From Candidatus Zixiibacteriota bacterium (GTDB lineage Bacteria > Zixibacteria > MSB-5A5 > WJJR01), in contig JAGVEK010000241.1 in assembly GCA_020058315.1 (NCBI GenBank), positions 1-5,200 of the forward strand: a stretch of DNA of 5,200 nt, read 5' to 3'. Shown here in pieces: positions 1-4,726 of the stretch. The position numbers were made by a program, and so were the translations under genes. The notes under the pieces are model-generated. The model worked only from the letters and a program-made list of their open reading frames with translations. It made no database searches and was not told where the DNA came from. Within the stretch, counting starts at the first letter, position 1. Each line of letters starts with the position of its first letter.

Positions 1-235
1 ACTGGGATGGATCGATGCCATTGTTAACGCTGCCATGATCCTGGGCGGCATGGGACCCGTCGATGCTCTGCGCACGTCGGGAGGAAAACTGTTCGCCGCC
101 GCATATGCCCTTTTCGCCGGCATAGTATTCCTCGTGGTTGTCGGTGTGTTGTTCGCACCGGCGATCCATCGTTTCCTGCACCGGTTCCATCTGGAGAGTG
201 AATCGGATAACGTGGAGGAGGATCCCCCCGCGTGA
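1..235 (+). CDS. Small channel-like membrane protein, C-terminal part (5' end outside window)
   Basis: The reading frame is open from the left edge to a TGA at 233-235 and shows about 77 residues, so the real start lies upstream. The segment NAAMILGGMGPVD, then one strong hydrophobic helix (about LFAAAYALFAGIVFLVVVGV), the motif FAPAIHRFLHRFHLE and an acidic tail resemble a family of short, poorly characterised bacterial membrane proteins. These are often labelled as two-pore or ion-channel-like proteins. The stretch before the helix could be a re-entrant pore loop, but no canonical K+ selectivity filter (TVGYG) is visible in this part. The CDF transporter gene follows after 66 bp on the same strand, so co-transcription is possible. 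Membrane location is well supported; channel function is only inferred from the resemblance. Confidence 0.6.
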   Translation, partial: LGWIDAIVNAAMILGGMGPVDALRTSGGKLFAAAYALFAGIVFLVVVGVLFAPAIHRFLHRFHLESESDNVEEDPPA

Positions 236-289
236 GCGGCCCTCAGTGCCGAGCGCCGCGGGCCAGCACGAGACGTTGCACGGGGAACC

Positions 290-293
290 GGAG
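290..293 (+). promoter_or_regulatory. Shine-Dalgarno site supporting the TTG start of the CDF gene
   Basis: GGAG lies 8 nt before the TTG at 302. No alternative ATG or GTG in the same frame precedes the first membrane helix, so this site decides the start codon. Confidence 0.6.
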
Positions 294-301
294 TCAGCAC
301 C

Positions 302-1261
302 TTGACACATTCTCAATCCCACAAATTCGCACAGCCCTCGGCCCGTCCGTATGCCTATCTATCGCTCGCGGCCGCGGTCGCGACGATCTCGCTCAAGCTA
401 TGGGCGTATCGGCTGACCGGATCGGTCGGCCTGCTATCCGACGCAATCGAGTCGTTCATCAACCTTGTCGCCGCCGTGGTGGCGATCTGGGCGCTGACCC
501 TGGCGATCCGCCCGCCGGACGCTGAACACGCGTTTGGTCATTCCAAGGCCGAGTATTTCGCCAGTGGCGCAGAAGGCCTGCTGATTCTCGTCGCCGCGAT
601 TGGGATCGGCGTGACCGCATGGGACCGGCTCCTCCACCCCCGTCAATTGGAGCAGGTTTGGATTGGTCTGGCCATCTCGGTTTTGGCATCAGTGATCAAT
701 GGCGCCACGGCGCTGACTCTGTTGCGCGCCGGTCGCCGCCTTCGCTCGATTACCCTGTACGCTGATGCCCATCATCTGCTGACGGACGTCTGGACCACCG
801 CCGGGGTCTTGGTCGGCGTCAGTTTGGTAAAATTGACTGGCTTGCTCGTGCTCGACCCGCTGGTCGCTCTCCTTGTCGCAGTCAACATCATCTGGACAGG
901 CATCAGGCTTCTGCGACAGACCGCCCACGGGGTTCTGGACAGCGTGATCCCTCAAACCGACCAGGACACAATAGACACGATCCTCTCGGGCTATAAGGAC
1001 CGGGGAGTCCAGTTTCATGAACTGCGCACGCGGATGGCCGGCCGGCAACGCTTTGTATCGGTCCACGTTCTGGTCCCCGGTGAGTGGAGCGTCCAACGCG
1101 GGCACGATCTCTGCGAGGAAATTGAGCTGAAAATCATGGCGGCATTACCAGACACCACGGTCTTCACTCACTTGGAGCCGGTCGAAGACTCGCTATCTTG
1201 GGCAGATCTGGGCCTGCGCCGTCATCCCGGCGCAGACACAAACCCCGAGACCGGCGTTTGA
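302..1261 (+). CDS. Cation diffusion facilitator (CDF) family divalent metal exporter
   Basis: This 319-residue protein has the usual length and layout of bacterial CDF proteins (FieF/YiiP type), which export Zn2+, Fe2+ or similar ions from the cytoplasm in exchange for protons. About six membrane helices lie within residues 17-205, followed by a cytoplasmic ferredoxin-like domain (about 212-295). Visible signatures are GSVGLLSDAIES in helix 2, the loop HAFGHSKAEYF (76-86), HHLLTD in helix 5 (H158 and D162 form HxxxD), and C-terminal metal-site candidates H240, H255 and H290 in THLEP. Aligned by eye to E. coli FieF, the helix 2 ligands D45 and D49 correspond here to E50 and N54, while H153 and D157 are conserved as H158 and D162. 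Metal specificity therefore cannot be read directly. The start is a TTG at 302 because GGAG lies 8 nt upstream and no ATG or GTG occurs in frame near the N-terminus. The VIT-type transporter gene follows on the same strand. Confidence 0.93.
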   Translation: MTHSQSHKFAQPSARPYAYLSLAAAVATISLKLWAYRLTGSVGLLSDAIESFINLVAAVVAIWALTLAIRPPDAEHAFGHSKAEYFASGAEGLLILVAAIGIGVTAWDRLLHPRQLEQVWIGLAISVLASVINGATALTLLRAGRRLRSITLYADAHHLLTDVWTTAGVLVGVSLVKLTGLLVLDPLVALLVAVNIIWTGIRLLRQTAHGVLDSVIPQTDQDTIDTILSGYKDRGVQFHELRTRMAGRQRFVSVHVLVPGEWSVQRGHDLCEEIELKIMAALPDTTVFTHLEPVEDSLSWADLGLRRHPGADTNPETGV

Positions 1262-1337
1262 TCCCAACTCCCCAGCGACAACAGGGACGTGAGCGGCACG
1301 TATTCATGGTCTGACTCGAACAGTGATCGGGCCGGGT

Positions 1338-1344
1338 AAGGAGG
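1338..1344 (+). promoter_or_regulatory. Strong Shine-Dalgarno site of the VIT-type gene
   Basis: AAGGAGG lies 8 nt before the ATG at 1353. It falls inside the ten-codon extension that an upstream GTG at 1323 would give, so it argues that translation begins at 1353. Confidence 0.85.
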
Positions 1345-1352
1345 GCCATCCA

Positions 1353-2048
1353 ATGCCAGCAACTCCACACACTGAGAAACATTTCCAGGCAAGCGCAGCC
1401 GTCCGGGACATTGTCATCGGCATGGCCGATGGCCTGACCGTCCCATTCGCCCTGGCCGCCGGTCTGTCGGGCGCGGTTGCCGAGACCGGCCTGATCGTAA
1501 CTGCCGGTCTGGCCGAGGTTGCGGCCGGATCAATCGCGATGGGTCTGGGCGGATACCTCGCCGCCAAGACTGACGCCGAGCACTACGCTTCGGAGCGTCG
1601 GCGCGAGATCCGTGAAGTCGAGGAAATCCCCGAGAGAGAAATGGAAGAGGTTGTTGATGTCCTGCGCGGTTATGGACTTGACGAGGCGCATATCCAACCG
1701 GTGGCCGCGGCCATTGCCGCGGATCGCGATCGCTGGGTCGATTGGATGATGCGATTTGAACTCAACCTCGATAAGCCACACCCGGCGCGTGCAAGGAAAA
1801 GTGCGATGACCATCGCCGGTTCCTATGTCGTTGGCGGCATGATCCCCCTTTCCGCGTACATGTTGTTCCACAACATGTCCACGGCCATCGGTGTCTCGGT
1901 CACTGTGACGCTCGCGGCTCTGTTCGCATTCGGCTACATCAAGGGACACTTCACGGGGATCTCACCCTGGAAGGGTGGACTCCAGACAATCCTCACAGGC
2001 GGCCTGGCTGCCGCCGCGGCCTATGCGATTGCGCGGGCGGTGGCGTAG
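1353..2048 (+). CDS. VIT1/CCC1 family iron/manganese transporter
   Basis: The 231-residue product is a membrane transporter of the vacuolar iron transporter family, which moves Fe2+ (and Mn2+) out of the cytoplasm by proton antiport. Helix 1 carries the signature ADGLTVPFALAAGL (25-38), and helix 2 carries AEVAAGSIAMGLGGYLA (54-70). A long Glu-rich cytoplasmic helical domain (about 75-145) follows, then three more helices (about 152-172, 176-196 and 205-229). Compared from memory with the plant protein EgVIT1, the metal-binding-domain ligands appear complete: E85, E88, E96, E99, M132, M133 and E136 (an MMxxE motif). The pore residues D26 and M63 are also present. An in-frame GTG at 1323 would add ten residues, but the ATG at 1353 is preferred because AAGGAGG sits 8 nt before it. 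The gene lies 91 bp after the CDF gene and may share its transcript. It converges with dcd. Confidence 0.93.
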   Translation: MPATPHTEKHFQASAAVRDIVIGMADGLTVPFALAAGLSGAVAETGLIVTAGLAEVAAGSIAMGLGGYLAAKTDAEHYASERRREIREVEEIPEREMEEVVDVLRGYGLDEAHIQPVAAAIAADRDRWVDWMMRFELNLDKPHPARARKSAMTIAGSYVVGGMIPLSAYMLFHNMSTAIGVSVTVTLAALFAFGYIKGHFTGISPWKGGLQTILTGGLAAAAAYAIARAVA

Positions 2049-2050
2049 GA

Positions 2051-2073
2051 CCCGCGCGGCATAATCGCGTGGG
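2051..2073. terminator. Possible weak hairpin between the convergent VIT-type and dcd genes
   Basis: CCCGCG (2051-2056) can pair with CGCG-T-GGG (2066-2073), with one bulged base and a 9-nt loop. It lies in the 39-bp gap between two convergent stop codons, where a shared terminator would be expected. There is no T-tract on either strand, so an intrinsic terminator is not established. Confidence 0.2.
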
Positions 2074-2087
2074 GTGATCACGAGGGA

Positions 2088-2642
2088 CTACATCTTCGGC
2101 AGTGTGATCTGTTTCTGTGCCTGGTATTTCCCTTTCTTGTCGGCATACGAAACCTCGCACTCCTCGTCCGACTCAAAGAACAACACCTGCGCAATTCCCT
2201 CATTGGCATAGATCTTTGCAGGCTGCGGGGCGGTGTTAGAGATTTCCATCGTCACAAACCCCTCCCATTCCGGCTCGAAGGGGGTCACGTTGACAACAAT
2301 CCCGCAACGGGCATAGGTGGATTTGCCGAGGCAGACCGTAATGACCCTGCGCGGGATGCGGAAATACTCGACAGAGCGGGCCAGAGCAATCGAGTTCGGA
2401 GGAATAATGCAAACGGGAGCCGTCACCTCGGCAAAAGCCTCATGATCAAACTTCTTCGGATCGATGATGGTCGCACGGACGTTGGAGAAGACCTTGAATT
2501 CGTCGGCGACGCGCATATCGTAGCCGTAGGAGGATACCCCGAACGAGATAACACCCTCGCGCACCTGACGGTCGGCAAAAGGTTCGATCATTCTGTGCTT
2601 GGTTGCCATTTCTCTAATCCATCGATCTGACTTAACGCTCAT
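2088..2642 (-). CDS. dcd: dCTP deaminase
   Basis: The 184-residue protein matches the long form of Dcd, a soluble trimeric enzyme that deaminates dCTP to dUTP and thereby feeds dTTP synthesis. Recognisable family segments are MSVKSDRWIR at the start, GVSSYGYDMRVADEFKVF (35-52), CIIPPNS (78-84), GKSTYARCGIVVNVTPFEPEWEG (106-128), the catalytic glutamate E133 in TMEISN, and IYANEGIAQVLFFESDEECEVSY (144-166). These look intact, and the tail LPKM is complete. An upstream in-frame ATG at 2666 would add eight residues. The start at 2642 is chosen because AAGGA lies 7 nt upstream and because homologues begin with MS(I/V)KSD. I assign the ordinary monofunctional type from overall resemblance; a bifunctional deaminase/dUTPase is less likely. 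No dUTPase gene is in the window. The gene is divergent from the secreted dockerin-type protein. Confidence 0.95.
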   Translation of the reverse strand: MSVKSDRWIREMATKHRMIEPFADRQVREGVISFGVSSYGYDMRVADEFKVFSNVRATIIDPKKFDHEAFAEVTAPVCIIPPNSIALARSVEYFRIPRRVITVCLGKSTYARCGIVVNVTPFEPEWEGFVTMEISNTAPQPAKIYANEGIAQVLFFESDEECEVSYADKKGKYQAQKQITLPKM

Positions 2643-2649
2643 CGAGGTA

Positions 2650-2654
2650 TCCTT
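2650..2654 (-). promoter_or_regulatory. Shine-Dalgarno site of dcd
   Basis: On the minus strand AAGGA lies 7 nt before the ATG at 2642. It supports this start over the in-frame ATG at 2666, which lies upstream of the site. Confidence 0.75.
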
Positions 2655-2772
2655 TCGCTTCTGCATATCCGTGCCCCTGACGGGGTAGATTGAGGCAAGG
2701 TAGGGATCTGTTCACGGTCGGCCAATGCTTTACTGAATCTCACGCATCATCATCAGAACGTCAAGAAAAGAC

Positions 2773-2786
2773 GTGCAAAATCGCAC
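2773..2786. promoter_or_regulatory. Short inverted repeat in the divergent dcd/dockerin intergenic region
   Basis: GTGC (2773-2776) and GCAC (2783-2786) are separated by the AT-rich spacer AAAATC. The stem can be extended by AC/GT if two bases are bulged. The 222-bp region 2643-2864 must hold the start signals of both divergent genes, so this could be an operator or a transcript hairpin. A 4-bp perfect arm is easily found by chance, and no clear -35/-10 pair stands out for either direction. Confidence 0.2.
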
Positions 2787-2849
2787 AAGTTTCATAGACT
2801 GACACTCGGGGCCGCGTTGGAGTGCGCCCAAGAATGTGAAAGCAACGAT

Positions 2850-2854
2850 GGAGG
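2850..2854 (+). promoter_or_regulatory. Shine-Dalgarno site fixing the GTG start of the dockerin-type gene
   Basis: GGAGG lies 10 nt before the GTG at 2865. Starting there gives a classical signal peptide directly at the N-terminus. The longer frame from TTG 2817 would put a hydrophilic Cys-containing leader before it. Confidence 0.7.
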
Positions 2855-2864
2855 TCGATCGGCC

Positions 2865-3197
2865 GTGAGAACACAGAAAATTGCAGCGTTCGCGCTGCTG
2901 GTGCTGCAGCTTGCGCTGCTGACTGGTATTGGCCACCCTGCTTTCGCCGGCACGGTCGCCGTGTCTGATTCGTGCAGTGACCCGCCCGGTCTCAACGGCG
3001 ATCTGAACCTCGACTGCCGCTACAATCTTGTGGATGTAGTGTGGCTGATTCGCGCGATCTTTACCTTTCCCCAAGACCCCTGGCCGAGGAACGGAGACGT
3101 CAACTGCGATGAGGTCCTCGATGTCTTCGATGTGGTGAAGCTGACAGAGTTCATCTTTGCCAAGGGGCCGACGCTCCAACCCTGTTACCACCCGTAG
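2865..3197 (+). CDS. Small secreted protein with two dockerin-type calcium-binding repeats
   Basis: The 110-residue product begins with a Sec signal peptide: RTQK, a Leu/Ala-rich core to about residue 22, and AFA before the likely cleavage at 28/29. The remainder is essentially one dockerin type I-like module. Loop 1 is DLNLDCRYNLVD (46-57) and loop 2 is DVNCDEVLDVFD (78-89). Each has acidic or Asn ligands at positions 1, 3, 5, 9 and 12 and is followed by a hydrophobic helix (VVWLIRAIF; VVKLTEFIF). Four cysteines (37, 51, 81, 107) could form two disulfides after export. Dockerins usually tether a catalytic or surface protein to a cohesin, but no other domain is present here, so its role is unknown. 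A binding partner, a surface adaptor or a decayed remnant of a larger protein are all possible. Start choice: GTG at 2865 with GGAGG upstream. It is divergent from dcd and converges with folE. Confidence 0.82.
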   Translation: MRTQKIAAFALLVLQLALLTGIGHPAFAGTVAVSDSCSDPPGLNGDLNLDCRYNLVDVVWLIRAIFTFPQDPWPRNGDVNCDEVLDVFDVVKLTEFIFAKGPTLQPCYHP

Positions 3198-3218
3198 ACA
3201 TTGGATCTTCCATGGGCC

Positions 3219-3238
3219 CTCTGTCCGGCCACGGAGAG
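3219..3238. terminator. Possible weak hairpin between the convergent dockerin-type and folE genes
   Basis: CTCT (3219-3222) pairs with AGAG (3235-3238), and CCG (3225-3227) pairs with CGG (3232-3234), around a GCCA loop with a two-base bulge. On the + strand it is followed by TCCTTCG, which is only slightly T-rich. Its place in the 60-bp gap between convergent genes is suggestive, but it is not a canonical intrinsic terminator. Confidence 0.25.
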
Positions 3239-3257
3239 TCCTTCGCTGATACCCGCC

Positions 3258-3824
3258 TTACCCCCGTTTGGCGAATGGGTGGCGAATCAAGTCCAGGAAT
3301 TCGGAACGGGTACAGGGATTGTCCTTGAACGCGCCCAAAAGAGTCGAGGTCACCGCAACCGCGTTCTGCTTCTCCACCCCGCGCATTTGCATGCAAAGGT
3401 GTTCGGCTTCCATCACCACCGCCACACCCAATGGCTCCAGAGCATTCTGAATTGTGTCGGCGATCTGCTTCGTCAGGCGTTCCTGCACCTGCAGGCGCCG
3501 TGCATAGAGATCCACGACGCGTGCCAGCTTGGACAAACCAATGATCTTGTGGTTGGGGATGTAAGCCAGATGGCACTTGCCGAAGAATGGCAGCAGATGG
3601 TGCTCACACATGCTAAAGAAATCGACGTCGCGGAGCAGGACCATGTCCCTGTTGTCCTCCGTGAACACGGCGTCATTGATCACCGCGACCGGGTCCTCAC
3701 GGTACCCGCGCGTGAGGAAACCGAGTGATTGCGCGACTCGCTCCGGCGTCTTGAGCAGTCCCTCCCGTTGGGGATCCTCTCCGAGATCTTTGAGCATCTG
3801 TCGAATCGTGTCAGATAACGCCAT
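3258..3824 (-). CDS. folE: GTP cyclohydrolase I
   Basis: The 188-residue protein is a full-length FolE, a cytosolic homodecamer that converts GTP to 7,8-dihydroneopterin triphosphate, the entry step to folate, biopterin and 7-deazaguanine compounds. Zinc ligands are visible as C73 and H76 in SMCEHHLLPFFGK and C144 in EHLCM. The catalytic histidines H75 and H142 are present. Other family landmarks are TPERVA (26-31), AYIPNHKIIGLSKLARVVD (87-105), ARRLQVQERLT (108-118) and MQMRGVEKQ (145-153). The frame stays open upstream to 4097, but that part overlaps the neighbouring gene antisense to nothing conserved. The start at 3824 is chosen because AGGAG lies 5 nt upstream and homologues begin just before the IRQML helix. 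It is the last visible gene of the pterin operon, 35 bp after a PTPS-like gene. No 5' riboswitch is apparent in that gap. Confidence 0.96.
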   Translation of the reverse strand: MALSDTIRQMLKDLGEDPQREGLLKTPERVAQSLGFLTRGYREDPVAVINDAVFTEDNRDMVLLRDVDFFSMCEHHLLPFFGKCHLAYIPNHKIIGLSKLARVVDLYARRLQVQERLTKQIADTIQNALEPLGVAVVMEAEHLCMQMRGVEKQNAVAVTSTLLGAFKDNPCTRSEFLDLIRHPFAKRG

Positions 3825-3829
3825 GTTCT

Positions 3830-3834
3830 CTCCT
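3830..3834 (-). promoter_or_regulatory. Shine-Dalgarno site of folE
   Basis: AGGAG on the minus strand is 5 nt from the ATG at 3824. It fixes the start against the much longer open frame that runs back to 4097. Confidence 0.8.
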
Positions 3835-3859
3835 GTCTCTGTCTTGAACCCAGCCGCCC

Positions 3860-4285
3860 TTAAACGCTCTTGGAGTCCAACTGTTCCCCAGAACCTCGAA
3901 AGACGAATGCGTTCTTGGGAGTCTCCACAATCCGCACCGTGAGCGACAACCCTGCTGGAAGATGCGGATGCAGCAGCTTCCACGCAGCCATGGCCAGATT
4001 CTCTCCGGTCGGGATGAATCCGTCCCCAAAGGTCTCGTTCAGGTTCTTGAACATGAATCTCGCGGCTAACTGCTGTCGTGCAACGTCTTCGAGCCACGCC
4101 CGCCGAACGACCACATCATCGATCGGACCTGCGGCGGAGACTATCACTTCGAGCATGTAATCATGACCGTGCCCGGTCGGATTGGCGCACTTCCCGTATA
4201 CCCTGGCATTTTCCTGTGCAGACATTCCCGAGGACCGCAACGTGTGTGCGGCCGAAAAGTGGAATCGTTGCGCGATCGTGTACAT
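3860..4285 (-). CDS. PTPS/QueD-family protein lacking the catalytic Asp-His pair
   Basis: This 141-residue protein is a COG0720 member (6-pyruvoyl-tetrahydropterin synthase/6-carboxytetrahydropterin synthase fold). Zinc ligands H14 (FSAAH), H39 and H41 are present in KCANPTGHGHDY. The motif cysteine C33 has the PTPS spacing CxxxxxHGH rather than the CxxxHGH of E. coli QueD. The pterin-anchoring glutamate is E122 in VETPKN, and PTGENLA (92-98) is also conserved. Where family members have DHKNLN, this one reads MFKNLN (78-83), so the Asp and His of the catalytic Cys-Asp-His set are replaced by Met and Phe. The preceding segment is about three residues shorter and lacks the usual GMVxxL. The reading frame is intact, so this looks like a diverged paralogue rather than a pseudogene. 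The start at 4285 has no good Shine-Dalgarno, but lies only 15 nt after the stop of the upstream paralogue, which suggests translational coupling. The reaction is not assigned. Confidence 0.88.
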   Translation of the reverse strand: MYTIAQRFHFSAAHTLRSSGMSAQENARVYGKCANPTGHGHDYMLEVIVSAAGPIDDVVVRRAWLEDVARQQLAARFMFKNLNETFGDGFIPTGENLAMAAWKLLHPHLPAGLSLTVRIVETPKNAFVFRGSGEQLDSKSV

Positions 4286-4300
4286 AGCCAGGTGGTCACT

Positions 4301-4726
4301 TCATGATTCGGGTCCATCGTGGTCGCATCTCTCGGCCCACAGATCCTCCGACTCGCCGACACGCACACGTACCAGTCGGCCGGCGGCGACTCGCGAGACG
4401 ATCTGGTCCCACACAAACCCGGCCAAGACTTCCGTCGTGGGGATCATTCCCGCCAGTGCCGGAACATCGGTGTTGAGGTTCTTGTGATCGAGGCGCTCGA
4501 TCACGTGCACCTGAATGAGCCGGTCGAGTTCGGCGAGGTTGATCACCATGCCGGTGATCGGATCCACGGGCCCTGACAATGTGACTTCGACGGAGTAATT
4601 GTGTCCGTGCCCCTGCTCGTTGGCGCAGGCGCCGAATACATCGTGATTCTTCGCGGAAGTCCACTCGGGACGCCAGTAGCGATGCCCTGCGCAAAAATGC
4701 GCCTTGCGTGTCACTTCGACGATCAT
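4301..4726 (-). CDS. 6-pyruvoyl-tetrahydropterin synthase/6-carboxytetrahydropterin synthase-like enzyme
   Basis: The 141-residue protein is a complete PTPS/QueD-family enzyme acting on dihydroneopterin triphosphate, the FolE product. Zinc ligands are H15 (FCAGH), H40 and H42 in GACANEQGHGHNY. C34 lies in CxxxxxHGH spacing, as in animal PTPS. GMVINLAELDRL (59-70) is followed by D80 and H81 in LDHKNLN, completing the Cys-Asp-His catalytic set. PTTEVLA (96-102) and E125 (VGES) would contact the pterin. PTPS spacing favours 6-pyruvoyl-tetrahydropterin formation, but members with this motif can also make 6-carboxytetrahydropterin, so the product is left open. The start at 4726 is set by GGAG 4 nt upstream and by its ATGA overlap with the preceding stop; the in-frame open stretch back to 4870 overlaps a real gene. 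It is the catalytically normal partner of the downstream paralogue. Confidence 0.92.
   Translation of the reverse strand: MIVEVTRKAHFCAGHRYWRPEWTSAKNHDVFGACANEQGHGHNYSVEVTLSGPVDPITGMVINLAELDRLIQVHVIERLDHKNLNTDVPALAGMIPTTEVLAGFVWDQIVSRVAAGRLVRVRVGESEDLWAERCDHDGPES
4723..4726 (-). other. ATGA stop/start overlap coupling two operon genes
   Basis: The TGA of the membrane protein gene (4725-4723) and the ATG of the PTPS gene (4726-4724) share bases in the tetranucleotide ATGA. This is a typical sign of translational coupling and of a single transcript. Confidence 0.85.

Noticed and set aside
238..264. GC-rich inverted repeat GGCCC/GGGCC between the channel-like gene and the CDF gene as a terminator
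   Set aside because: The loop is 17 nt, competing pairings exist, and there is no T-tract; chance pairing in GC-rich DNA is the likelier reading.
232..525. Open frame on the + strand overlapping the channel-like stop and the CDF start
   Set aside because: It runs out of frame through the first helices of the well-supported CDF gene and its translation is Arg/Pro-rich and shows no family resemblance.
689..1105. Minus-strand open frame of 138 codons inside the CDF gene
   Set aside because: It is antisense to a conserved membrane protein, has no recognisable domain and no convincing ribosome site; it reflects GC-rich third positions.
2759..2764. TTGACG on the minus strand as a -35 box for dcd
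   Set aside because: The hexamer at 17-bp spacing (GAGATT) matches the -10 consensus at only three positions, so no promoter is called.
3201..3728. Plus-strand open frame of 175 codons opposite folE
   Set aside because: It lies antisense to the conserved folE coding region and its translation has no family signature.
3825..4097. N-terminal extension of FolE by 91 residues
   Set aside because: The frame is open, but the extra part overlaps the PTPS-like gene on the same strand, is not FolE-like, and the AGGAG-preceded ATG at 3824 gives a normal-length enzyme.
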